Origin: a virus
DNA: 21,567 bases
Virus record (IMG/VR): IMGVR_UViG_3300021401_000117
Span: 1-21,567 of that record
Direction: 5' to 3' (one strand)
In this document: one piece after another, positions 6,747-12,288 of the stretch
How the letters are laid out: each line of letters opens with the position of its first letter
Numbering within the stretch: position 1 is the first letter of the stretch
The notes under the pieces: model-generated
What the model was told of the DNA's origin: nothing
What the model saw: only the letters and a program-made list of their open reading frames with translations
The model's database searches: none
Translations under genes and position numbers: made by a program

Positions 6747-7078
6747 ACCGACTGCTCCACGTCCGGGTGTAGGAATGTCGGCGTGCCCTGCGGGTAATCC
6801 AGCAACCGCTTGTTCTTGAAATCATACGTGATGTGATCGGCAGGATAAATGCGCACCTGCCCGCGCGTGCCCTCGATCACGAGCGCATCCCCCGTCGCGC
6901 GCAGCGCGTGCTTGAGCGGATGCTCGTTGCCCACCAGGGAACCTAAGGTGTTGAGCGCGGGTTGCCGGTGCGCGTTGGTCGGCACGATCACGAGCGCGGT
7001 GTTGCCCTCCAACGCGATGCGCAGTGCCTGCGTCAGGCGGTACTCGAACTCGGCGTGATCGTGGTCGCGATAGATCAT
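6743..7078 (-). CDS. Hypothetical alpha/beta phage protein, 111 aa
   Basis: ATG 7078 overlaps the upstream TGA. The N-terminus is acidic and His-rich (YRDHDHAEFEYRLTQALRIA), followed by a buried strand ALVIVPTN, a helix region (PLKHALRATGDALVIEG) and GQVRIYPADHITYDFKNKRL. The pattern of strands and a loop after VIVPTN recalls a Rossmann-like or P-loop fold, but there is no Walker A motif. Not recognised. Confidence 0.65.
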   Translation of the reverse strand: MIYRDHDHAEFEYRLTQALRIALEGNTALVIVPTNAHRQPALNTLGSLVGNEHPLKHALRATGDALVIEGTRGQVRIYPADHITYDFKNKRLLDYPQGTPTFLHPDVEQSV

Positions 7079-7203
7079 CGCGGCTCCCGGCGCGTGACGA
7101 CGCGCAACGCGCGGTAAATCGCCCAGCTTTTACGCATGAGGTACACGACGAGCCACACTGCGATAGCTACCCCCAAAATAACCAACATCGTGTGTTGACT
7201 CAC
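7075..7203 (-). CDS. Single-pass membrane micro-protein, 42 aa
   Basis: Starts with GTG 7203 in a GTGA overlap with the gene before it; an upstream-extended frame exists but crosses that gene. A single membrane helix spans about residues 6-24 (MLVILGVAIAVWLVVYLM), followed by a basic tail (RKSWAIYRALRVVTRREPR). The positive tail should face the cytoplasm. Together with the 35-aa gene next door it forms a pair of tiny coupled membrane proteins. A lysis-related or membrane-anchoring role is possible but untested. Confidence 0.65.
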   Translation of the reverse strand: MSQHTMLVILGVAIAVWLVVYLMRKSWAIYRALRVVTRREPR

Positions 7204-7307
7204 GGCAAACACCACGCCCCGTAATAGTGATGCATCACGGTCCACGCCAGCAGGCAGCCCAGCGCGAAGCCCAACACCAGCTCCCCGAGCCAACGCAAGA
7301 CGCTCAT
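7200..7307 (-). CDS. Membrane micro-protein, 35 aa
   Basis: MSVLRWLGELVLGFALGCLL followed by AWTVMHHYYGAWCLP: one membrane helix, about residues 7-24, with an aromatic/His end. It starts at ATG 7307 (ATGA overlap upstream) and stops at 7200 (GTGA overlap downstream), so it fits the operon's coupling exactly; that is the best evidence it is real. Confidence 0.65.
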   Translation of the reverse strand: MSVLRWLGELVLGFALGCLLAWTVMHHYYGAWCLP

Positions 7308-7492
7308 CGGCCGCCCTCGCCTTCCCAAGTCGAGATATCCGGCTCGTCAAAGAAAAAGTTGAAAATACGGGCGGCAATCGTCTCGATGGTATTAACGTCT
7401 AACGATCTATAGGCGTAGCACAACGCGGGAGGATGCCAAGGCATCCCACACGACCTACACAACTCGTAGTCAACGCTCACGGGCTTCTTCAT
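7304..7492 (-). CDS. Small zinc-knuckle-like protein, 62 aa
   Basis: ATG 7492 has GGAAGG five bases upstream and lies 23 bases inside the terminase gene. Residues 12-25 have CRSCGMPWHPPALC, three Cys and a His that could bind zinc. The C-terminal half is hydrophobic and acidic (IAARIFNFFFDEPDISTWEG). Function unknown. Confidence 0.7.
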   Translation of the reverse strand: MKKPVSVDYELCRSCGMPWHPPALCYAYRSLDVNTIETIAARIFNFFFDEPDISTWEGEGGR

Positions 7493-8084
7493 GCTTGCCT
7501 TCCGGTTTCGTCTTACCGTCAGCCTTCGGCGACACTAACTTGCACAGGGCATCGATCAACGCGTTGCGCTCCTCCACCTTGACGTTGAGTCCGTCAGGCG
7601 TGCGCAGGTCCACCTCGCTCTTGTCGCCATACACATGCCGCAGGATCTTCGACACGGTCCACTTGCGCGTGTCCACCCGCAGGCGGCTACGCTCGAAGTT
7701 CTCCCGATCGAACACCCGGCTGCCATTCAGCCGCGTCACGTAATCGTTCACCGCATCGTCCGCGATGTCGACAATGTCATCCGCGAAGTACTCACAGCAG
7801 GCTTCCCGCGCGATCCGGTAGCGCTTGTCGAAGTCTGCGTGCTGGCGTCGCCATCGTTGCAGCGTGGCCCAGGTGGGCATTTTCGGATCGCGGCATACCG
7901 AGGTGCCGGTTTCCCCGTTCGACAACCGCGTGCAGATACTTTCCGACAGGTCGTAGGTATACAGCTTGGGTTTATCGGCAGGGGACGGCGGCGGGGTGCT
8001 GCGATCGGGCTGCGACTTCAGGCGACGGGTTACACGCTTCAGACCTCGTTTTCGCGGCTTAGGGATCTTTCGAGCGGGGGCCAA
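7470..8084 (-). CDS. Terminase small subunit, Sf6 gp1-like
   Basis: The 204-aa protein has the small-terminase pattern of the Sf6 type: a DNA-binding helix-turn-helix (about 45-82, DLSESICTRLSNGETGTSVCRDPKMPTWATLQRWR, broken here by motif), a central oligomerisation helix (YRIAREACCEYFADDIVDIADDA), and the signature SRLRVDTRKWTVSKILRHVYGDK at 133-154. The small subunit recognises the packaging site and feeds DNA to the large ATPase/nuclease subunit, which is not in this window. The start is TTG 8084, with AAGGTG five bases upstream; no in-frame ATG precedes residue 69. The N-terminal 40 residues are basic and Pro-rich. Confidence 0.88.
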   Translation of the reverse strand: MAPARKIPKPRKRGLKRVTRRLKSQPDRSTPPPSPADKPKLYTYDLSESICTRLSNGETGTSVCRDPKMPTWATLQRWRRQHADFDKRYRIAREACCEYFADDIVDIADDAVNDYVTRLNGSRVFDRENFERSRLRVDTRKWTVSKILRHVYGDKSEVDLRTPDGLNVKVEERNALIDALCKLVSPKADGKTKPEGKHEEARER

Positions 8085-8277
8085 GGGCGCACCTTACGGT
8101 CAACGCGGCCGAAGGTACCACACAGCTTGGCAATTTGGCAAAGGGTGCCCGCGCGCGCGGCGGTGAGGGTGCAGACAGACTCCTCAAGGCGGTATCCGCG
8201 TCGCGACGGGCGAGGGTCAGCCTAACACAGTGAGCTGGCGGCGGGGAGTGACCCCGCACCGCCAGCGGGCCACGAAC
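8085..8277. other. Intergenic stretch upstream of the terminase gene
   Basis: A gap of 193 bases without a convincing gene, in an operon where most junctions overlap. It contains a strong hairpin (8234-8266) and the AAGGTG ribosome site of the terminase gene. A TTGCCA-rich stretch near 8120-8145 on the minus strand could be part of a weak promoter, but no clear -10 box is seen. A packaging (cos/pac) site is possible next to a small terminase gene; nothing here proves it. Confidence 0.4.
8234..8266 (-). repeat. Strong GC-rich hairpin before the terminase gene
   Basis: The outer arms GCTGGCGG and CCGCCAGC pair over 8 bases, the inner arms CGGGG and CCCCG over 5, with a 2-base bulge and a 5-base loop (AGTGA). 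No T-run follows on either strand, so it is not a standard intrinsic terminator. It could slow RNA polymerase, protect mRNA ends, or be read by the terminase. Confidence 0.6.
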
Positions 8278-8373
8278 TCACAAATGCATGAGTAGCACCG
8301 TTACCGTCGCGGTTTCACGCTCGCCCCAGCCCGCGGTTACCGAGGTGGCGTATAGCCCCCACCACCCTAACAT
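8278..8373 (-). CDS. Candidate micro-protein, 31 aa
   Basis: ATG 8373 overlaps the upstream stop by 7 bases. The product MLGWWGLYATSVTAGWGERE continues TATVTVLLMHL. GGAAGG lies only 1 base before the ATG, too close for an ideal ribosome site, so translation may depend on coupling. Size and lack of homology keep confidence modest. Confidence 0.45.
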   Translation of the reverse strand: MLGWWGLYATSVTAGWGERETATVTVLLMHL

Positions 8374-8570
8374 ACCTTCCGGCGTTTGGGTTGCACGCCC
8401 ATGGCGCAGCGGCGGTATTTGCACCCTGAGAGCATCGCATCCCACTTGGCCGCACGCTGTGGGTCGGTGATCTCGACCGCATACGCCAGCAAGGAAGCCG
8501 TGGTGCCGCGCACGGTCAAGGTGCCACCGTGCTCCAGGAGGTGGTCCGCGCCGAAGTCTGGATCGCTCAT
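8367..8570 (-). CDS. Small hypothetical protein, 67 aa
   Basis: ATG 8570 overlaps the upstream TGA. The protein (SDPDFGADHLLEHGGTLTVR, then GTTASLLAYAVEITDPQRAAKWDAM) has an acidic start and a basic Cys-bearing end (GCKYRRCAMGVQPKRRKVC). Three Cys at the C-terminus could bind metal. Function unknown. Confidence 0.65.
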   Translation of the reverse strand: MSDPDFGADHLLEHGGTLTVRGTTASLLAYAVEITDPQRAAKWDAMLSGCKYRRCAMGVQPKRRKVC

Positions 8571-8758
8571 GTGGAAGCCCTCCGCAACAGTGCCTGCAAC
8601 AGGCCCATCGCCTCGACGAAGTCATCTGTGGTGGTGCCTTGCGTCATCTGCAGGTTGGCGCACACAATCGCCTGAGCCACGATGCCATAAATCGCGGCGC
8701 GATCCTCGCACCCGGTCTCCAGGTCGCGCAACAAGTGTTGGTTAATAAGTTTACTCAC
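8567..8758 (-). CDS. Small helical protein, 63 aa
   Basis: GTG 8758 in a GTGA overlap; the longer upstream frame crosses the previous gene. The sequence (SKLINQHLLRDLETGCEDRA, then AIYGIVAQAIVCANLQMTQG and DDFVEAMGLLQALLRR) looks fully helical, like a small dimeric bundle. Not recognised. Confidence 0.65.
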   Translation of the reverse strand: MSKLINQHLLRDLETGCEDRAAIYGIVAQAIVCANLQMTQGTTTDDFVEAMGLLQALLRRAST

Positions 8759-8937
8759 TTGAGCGCCTCGTCGATGCGCCGTAGGAGTTCGATGTAACTT
8801 TCGCGGTCCCACTTCTCCCAGCCCACAGTCTCGCGGTACAGTACCAGTTTCTCCCGTGCAGCTTTCAGCACCTCGCGCAGCCGGTCTAGCTGCTCCGCGT
8901 TGTTGCAAACCTCATCCAACCCGCGACAGTCTTTCAT
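8755..8937 (-). CDS. Small helical protein, 60 aa
   Basis: ATG 8937 overlaps the stop of the 57-aa gene upstream. MKDCRGLDEVCNNAEQLDRL and REVLKAAREKLVLYRETVGW form a long amphipathic helix with heptad spacing, and the tail ESYIELLRRIDEALK a second. Likely a coiled coil or helical hairpin; partner unknown. Confidence 0.65.
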   Translation of the reverse strand: MKDCRGLDEVCNNAEQLDRLREVLKAAREKLVLYRETVGWEKWDRESYIELLRRIDEALK

Positions 8938-9107
8938 ACCTTCTCCTGCAGCCACACTTCTGGGTCGCCCGTGGTGGGATTCGCGGCAGCGACCGCCACG
9001 TCGCATTCACCGCTGCCGCCGTGGGCGCATAGGAACACCGGCACCCGGCCGCTGCCCAGCTCGGCGCGAATCGCGGGCAGCTTCTCGATCAGTTCATCAA
9101 GTGTCAT
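8934..9107 (-). CDS. Small hypothetical protein, 57 aa
   Basis: MTLDELIEKLPAIRAELGSG, then RVPVFLCAHGGSGECDVAVA and NPTTGDPEVWLQEKV. Both ends make ATGA overlaps. An N-terminal helix is followed by strands, reminiscent of a common phage family with a TLDELI-type start and PV strand; family name not known to me. Confidence 0.65.
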   Translation of the reverse strand: MTLDELIEKLPAIRAELGSGRVPVFLCAHGGSGECDVAVAAANPTTGDPEVWLQEKV

Positions 9108-9379
9108 GTTGGCTCACCAGACCGTTTAGCCACACGTACCGGAGTAGCGACTAGTTCCCACGAGGTGAACGCGCCCTTGTCCATAGCAGCGCAGGCAACC
9201 CAAAACTCCCCCCAACAATCATCGCATAAACTGAACTTACTCTCCAGCGTCTCGAAGTGGACAATCTTCACATCGCGGCAGCATTTTGAACACAATCCCA
9301 GCTTAGTACTCACCCGTAACATACGAATTACCTCGCGCGTATACATGGCCAAATGGCATCCTTTGATGTTGGTCTGCAT
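9104..9379 (-). CDS. Zinc-ribbon-like protein, 91 aa
   Basis: Four cysteines in CSKC and CDDC (about residues 30-33 and 52-55, counting from ATG 9379) make a zinc ribbon likely. I chose ATG 9379 because GAGGG lies 4 bases before it; ATG 9400 and ATG 9346 are alternatives. This is the first gene after the iteron array, and iteron copies lie within and just before its 5' end, so a protein that binds the array could also control this gene. The C-terminus (AFTSWELVATPVRVAKRSGEPT) is basic. Function unknown. Confidence 0.65.
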   Translation of the reverse strand: MQTNIKGCHLAMYTREVIRMLRVSTKLGLCSKCCRDVKIVHFETLESKFSLCDDCWGEFWVACAAMDKGAFTSWELVATPVRVAKRSGEPT

Positions 9380-9511
9380 AAAACCCTCAAAGGAAACCAT
9401 TCAAAGAAGACCATAGTTGGCTATCTTTGAAAACACTATTAATCACGACACTTTATATCAAAAAACCTCAAAGGTTGCCAAACCAGGGTGCCCTGGGAGC
9501 CTTTGACCGGA

Positions 9512-9523
9512 TTATGCGCATAA
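9512..9523. repeat. Perfect 12-bp palindrome inside the iteron array
   Basis: TTATGCGCATAA reads the same on both strands. It lies between iterons 6 and 7 in the noncoding gap and is 8 bases from a second palindrome. Confidence 0.7.
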
Positions 9524-9530
9524 AACACTC

Positions 9531-9544
9531 AATTAGCGCTAATT
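9531..9544. repeat. Perfect 14-bp palindrome inside the iteron array
   Basis: AATTAGCGCTAATT is a perfect palindrome whose last base is the first base of iteron 7 (9544). Its TTAGCG core also appears in the 21-base direct repeat at 9591-9630, so it may be a second type of protein-binding site in the same region. Confidence 0.7.
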
Positions 9545-9563
9545 CAAAGGTGACCATGGTTGG

Positions 9564-11597
9564 TCATCTTTGAGGCATCCTTTGAACCTCTTTAGCGTCA
9601 ATATCCACCTTTTTAGCGTTAATATCTACTAAATGCTCAGGAAGCGCCCAACTCCAGCCAAAACCCCGCCCGCCATCCTTTACAGACTCCACCTTCAACA
9701 TCGTCTTAGCGCGTAACAGCGTTCTACCGTTAATCTGCGCGCTCTGTGCCCGCTTGCCGATGTACAGATACGTCTGAGGGCCATCCGCTAGCACATGGGC
9801 CAGGAACGACTTGGCCTGTTCTAGTTTGGGTTGGCCATTGTTTTCTTCTGCCGCAGCCAACAGCTCGTCCGCGCGTCCTACCACCCCCTCACGCCAGTCT
9901 ATTTTAGTCGTCTGTATCAGCTCCCGTTGTTGATTGAATAGCTTGATGGGCTGTATGCGGTACCTGAAACCGTCGCCATCTGGCCCGATGTTTGATTTAG
10001 CGCGCACGACAATGCGGCTGTCGTGTTCTTCATCCTGTCTGTCCCGCACCACTGCGAACACCATGCGGGCCAATCCACCAAAGGCCAGTGAGCCGGTAAC
10101 TCGCGCAAGCGGCGCCTTGCCTTCCGTGTTCTTGGTGAAGTGATGCACCCCCAGGATCATGACTCCCAATTCTTCCCCTAAAGCACACAGGGGCGCCAGA
10201 CTACGCCTCACTTCATTGCCGAGGTTGGAGTCACCATCGACCACGCAGATGATCGGGTCCACGACAATCATCCGCAGATGGGGCAGGCTACGGGCATGTC
10301 TGCGTAAGTCCTGCAAGTCGCGTGCGGGATCGAAGTCCCGTTGCTTCCCTGCCTCTACGGCGCCTGTGATGATGCTGACTTTATCCAGATCCGCCCGAGC
10401 TGCGGTTAACCGGGGGACGATGGTTTGCGCTGTCGCATCCTCCCCCGACCAGATGAGCGCCTGTCCGCGATGCTCGCACCGCGTCCCATCCGGCCACGCG
10501 CCACCTTTGGTAATCGTAGCCAACCAGCTCAATGCAACCGTAGATTTGGCGTGCCCGCCATCTCCGGCAATCAAATGCAACATGCCGCGGGCAAGATACT
10601 CTTTCCACAACCAGTCAACCGGCTTCATCCCAATAGCGGATGCCAATTGCGTGACGATGCGCGCAGCTCCGTTCAGTTTTTTATTTTCCGGTCTGCCGGC
10701 GGGTACCTTGCCCCCCGCATCTTTTACCCGCTTGAATAGGGTTGCGATTGTCGTGTTGGTTTCTTTTTCGTTTTTAAACGAGCGGTATTTCTTCCTGACT
10801 TCCAACTCACTGGGGAAACTGCTCGCCGGGTGACTCCAGTAATCCCCGCGCGAGTAAGCCACCGCGAGGTTCTCACCATCTTTGCTCCCCCCACTCGCAT
10901 GGCTAATCGCGGATAACACCTCGCGCCATTCATCATGGGGGCAATCCGGGTCCAACTTCGGCAGAATCTCAATAAGGCGTCCCCGCTCGATATCCCAATC
11001 CTCCGCGGGGCTACCGTGCGCGTGTCCGTTCAACTTACGAACGGCGCGCTTTTTGAGTGCTTTACATAACCACGCGGGCAGCGGTCCCGGCTTGCCGACC
11101 TCTTCCAAGGTGGGCCACCACAGCATGTAACCCCCTTGGCCCCGCACATCGACTCCCGGAACGGGGCAGCCTTGGGGGGAGGCAATCTCCACCCCTTCGG
11201 GGTACTGATACAGCAGGTGCTTACCCCGAGGCGTCTGGCGCGTTTGGTAGTCCCCTAGCTGGCCGCGGTTCGCCTCAAACCAAGGTCTCCCCTGCGGGTC
11301 GATATCGACCACCAGCAGGCCCGACGCTGAGCCCGTAGGAACGCCGATGTAGGCATCCGGCCACTCCCGCCACCACTTGGCGATGATCGCCGCATCCTGG
11401 CTCGCGTCTTTGAACCCGTGGCGCGTGAGCGGCTCCTTCCTGCGCTTGCCGAACTTATCCGGGGGGAACACGGAGCAAGGGAAAACCGGGTAATCCGCCG
11501 CAACCGCTAAAGCCGCTCGAATCGCGGGCGATTCCCCATTGACTCCCGAATCCGAATGTGATTGACGTCCTACCCGTGGATCGGATATTTTTCGCAT
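9564..11597 (-). CDS. Primase-polymerase/helicase replication protein
   Basis: A 677-aa protein with three parts. Residues about 25-185 are a PrimPol domain (YPVFPC, IGVPTGSASGLLVVDIDPQG with DID at 98-100, RGKHLLY with H126, VDVRGQGGYMLW), able to make primers. Residues about 200-295 resemble a PriCT-type linker. Residues about 325-530 are a RecA-fold helicase of the RepA/AAA_25 type: Walker A GDGGHAKST at 345-353, Walker B MIVVDPI with D447, and GVHHFTK at 483-489. The C-terminus has a probable winged helix (ADGPQTYLYIGKRAQSAQINGRTL, broken here by motif). The start ATG 11597 is fixed by a stop 8 codons upstream. The gene should open and prime the origin at its own 3' end. No separate DnaB or DnaG-like gene is visible. 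Confidence 0.9.
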   Translation of the reverse strand: MRKISDPRVGRQSHSDSGVNGESPAIRAALAVAADYPVFPCSVFPPDKFGKRRKEPLTRHGFKDASQDAAIIAKWWREWPDAYIGVPTGSASGLLVVDIDPQGRPWFEANRGQLGDYQTRQTPRGKHLLYQYPEGVEIASPQGCPVPGVDVRGQGGYMLWWPTLEEVGKPGPLPAWLCKALKKRAVRKLNGHAHGSPAEDWDIERGRLIEILPKLDPDCPHDEWREVLSAISHASGGSKDGENLAVAYSRGDYWSHPASSFPSELEVRKKYRSFKNEKETNTTIATLFKRVKDAGGKVPAGRPENKKLNGAARIVTQLASAIGMKPVDWLWKEYLARGMLHLIAGDGGHAKSTVALSWLATITKGGAWPDGTRCEHRGQALIWSGEDATAQTIVPRLTAARADLDKVSIITGAVEAGKQRDFDPARDLQDLRRHARSLPHLRMIVVDPIICVVDGDSNLGNEVRRSLAPLCALGEELGVMILGVHHFTKNTEGKAPLARVTGSLAFGGLARMVFAVVRDRQDEEHDSRIVVRAKSNIGPDGDGFRYRIQPIKLFNQQRELIQTTKIDWREGVVGRADELLAAAEENNGQPKLEQAKSFLAHVLADGPQTYLYIGKRAQSAQINGRTLLRAKTMLKVESVKDGGRGFGWSWALPEHLVDINAKKVDIDAKEVQRMPQR
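9591..9630. repeat. 21-base tandem repeat in the PrimPol gene tail
   Basis: TTTAGCGTCAATATCCACC (9591) and TTTAGCGTTAATATCTACT (9612) differ at 3 of 19 positions and are 21 bases apart. In the minus-strand gene they encode VDINAKK followed by VDIDAKE. The spacing of two helical turns and the adjacent iterons suggest a DNA-binding role beyond coding. Confidence 0.6.
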
Positions 11598-11725
11598 TGA
11601 GTGTTCCGGCCTTGTGCGTCAAGGGAGCCCGCCCGTTTCTGTCAGTGGCGTGGCGGGTCATCCCTTTCAATTTTGTTAAACCCCGCGCGGACGCTAGTCC
11701 CGCGACGCTTGCGCCGTCAAGGCTC

Positions 11726-11760
11726 GGGGAAACCCGGTCGGGTTATCCACAGCTTTCCCC
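11726..11760. repeat. Nested inverted repeat after the regulator gene
   Basis: Outer arms GGGGAAA (11726-11732) and TTTCCCC (11754-11760) are perfect over 7 bases. Inside, AACCCG-GT-CGGGTT (11731-11744) is a perfect 6-2-6 repeat that competes with the outer stem. The structure lies directly after the regulator's stop and holds a DnaA box, so it may be a transcription stop, an origin part, or both. Confidence 0.5.
11743..11751 (+). promoter_or_regulatory. Perfect DnaA box
   Basis: TTATCCACA equals the strong DnaA consensus (TTATNCACA, R1/R4 type). It lies 146 bases upstream of the PrimPol-helicase start. A single 9-mer can occur by chance in 21 kb. Confidence 0.5.
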
Positions 11761-11963
11761 TAGATCGAGACCAGCTTCTCAACGCGCTTGAACCCGAGCT
11801 TTTCCAATAGCTTATCGCTCGGGGTCGTATGGCGCCCGTGCCGCAGTTTCCACAAGTAGGTGCGATTCACCCCCAAGGCTGCGGCGGCTGCCTGCACTCC
11901 GTTGTGCTCTTTAATGAACGCCTCCAGGCGTCGTTGCAGCGGAGTCTTGCTTTGTGGTTTCAT
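11760..11963 (-). CDS. Cro/CI-type helix-turn-helix regulator
   Basis: A 67-aa protein: KTPLQRRLEAFIKEHNGVQA, then AAAALGVNRTYLWKLRHGRH and TTPSDKLLEKLGFKRVEKLV. Residues about 22-44 form the helix-turn-helix (GVQAAAAALGVNRTYLWKLR), the Cro/XRE type. There is no dimerisation or peptidase domain, so it is Cro-like rather than a full CI. I chose ATG 11963 because the operator O1 covers it and the upstream extension would run through both operators. It probably represses its own gene through O1 and the rightward arm through O2, setting the balance between the two arms. It sits alone between the arms, just before PrimPol. Confidence 0.85.
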   Translation of the reverse strand: MKPQSKTPLQRRLEAFIKEHNGVQAAAAALGVNRTYLWKLRHGRHTTPSDKLLEKLGFKRVEKLVSI

Positions 11964-11975
11964 AGGTGCGAAACC
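11956..11975. promoter_or_regulatory. Operator O1, over the regulator's start codon
   Basis: GGTTTCATAGGTGCGAAACC has perfect 6-base inverted arms (GGTTTC, GAAACC). Its reverse complement matches O2 at 17 of 20 positions. The regulator's ATG (11963-11961) lies inside it, which would allow strict self-repression. Confidence 0.65.
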
Positions 11976-12002
11976 TAGCACAGCCGGGGGAATAAAAAAA
12001 GA

Positions 12003-12022
12003 GGTTGCGCGGCTATGAAACC
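12003..12022. promoter_or_regulatory. Operator O2, over the rightward promoter
   Basis: GGTTGCGCGGCTATGAAACC, 47 bases from O1 and in the opposite orientation. Wider arms GAGGTT and AACCTC (12001-12024) also pair. It overlaps the proposed -35 box and spacer of the rightward promoter, so binding should block it. Confidence 0.65.
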
Positions 12023-12033
12023 TCTGATAAGCT
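12005..12033 (+). promoter_or_regulatory. Proposed rightward promoter
   Basis: TTGCGC (12005-12010), a 17-base spacer, then TAAGCT (12028-12033) preceded by TGA, an extended -10 form. An A-tract (AATAAAAAAA, 11991-12000) upstream could act as an UP element. The boxes are weak matches; the operator overlap is the main support. Confidence 0.4.
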
Positions 12034-12078
12034 CCTACCCATCGAAACGACGCACACGCAGCACTAAGGACGCCCCGC

Positions 12079-12195
12079 ATGAAACATGAAATTGCCCGAA
12101 TGACCAAAGAGCGCGATATCGCTCAAGCGACGGGTTATTTTGGAGCGGCTGAGCTATGGCAAGCTGCGATAGATCACCTTTCTAAGTTCCTGTAG
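12079..12195 (+). CDS. Micro-protein, 38 aa, first gene of the rightward arm
   Basis: MKHEIARMTKERDIAQATGY continues FGAAELWQAAIDHLSKFL. AAGGA lies 8 bases before the ATG, a good ribosome site. The sequence is helical with repeating charges, likely one or two helices. It is the first gene after the operators and so the earliest made from this promoter; such leader genes are often host-takeover factors, but nothing specific is shown. Confidence 0.65.
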   Translation: MKHEIARMTKERDIAQATGYFGAAELWQAAIDHLSKFL

Positions 12196-12288
12196 TCAAC
12201 TCGATTGCGCCTGCCCACAAGCGGACGCAATCAGATGCCAACAGGCACCAGCGACGCCCCCGCGATGTGGGCACTTAGGAAAACGACC
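12196..12288 (+). other. Leader between the 38-aa gene and the DUF932 gene
   Basis: It holds a hairpin with perfect 7-base arms GATTGCG (12203-12209) and CGCAATC (12226-12232), then TTAGGA as the ribosome site for the next gene. An upstream in-frame extension of the DUF932 gene runs through here but lacks a ribosome site. Confidence 0.45.

Larger units (their letters stand above)
9353..9585. repeat. Nine-copy iteron array, likely replication origin
   Basis: A 14-base unit close to TCAAAGGWTGCCAW occurs nine times: plus strand at 9387, 9401, 9468 and 9544; minus strand at 9353-9366, 9417-9430, 9493-9506, 9560-9573 and 9572-9585. TCAAAG is exact in all nine. Pairs 9401/9417 and 9544/9560 form 30-base inverted repeats that agree at 25 of 30 positions. 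The array lies across the 3' end of the PrimPol-helicase gene. The stretch 9427-9467 is AT-rich and could be the melting site. Most likely an origin bound by a phage initiator; an operator cluster for the leftward arm is the alternative. Confidence 0.7.

Noticed and set aside
6310-6825. Upstream extension of the zinc-ribbon gene at 6088
   Set aside because: It runs through the two-zinc-finger gene in another frame and reads as low-complexity Arg-rich shadow; the ATGA overlap at 6309 gives the real start.
7635-8225. Plus-strand open frame, 196 codons, opposite the terminase
   Set aside because: Shadow of the GC-rich small terminase gene; no ribosome site and no recognisable protein pattern.
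8100-8230. tRNA in the gap before the terminase
   Set aside because: No cloverleaf pairing or GTTCRA T-loop found on either strand.
8059-8259. 66-codon minus-strand frame in the gap before the terminase
   Set aside because: Low-complexity Pro/Ala/Arg/Ser content, no ribosome site, and it overlaps the terminase start and the hairpin.
9353-9585. Iteron array considered as a CRISPR array
   Set aside because: Units are only 14 bases, occur on both strands and have irregular spacing; there are no cas1/cas2 genes.
10159-10833. Long plus-strand open frame, 224 codons
   Set aside because: It lies antisense to the PrimPol-helicase core, whose Walker motifs are clear; its translation has no domain pattern.
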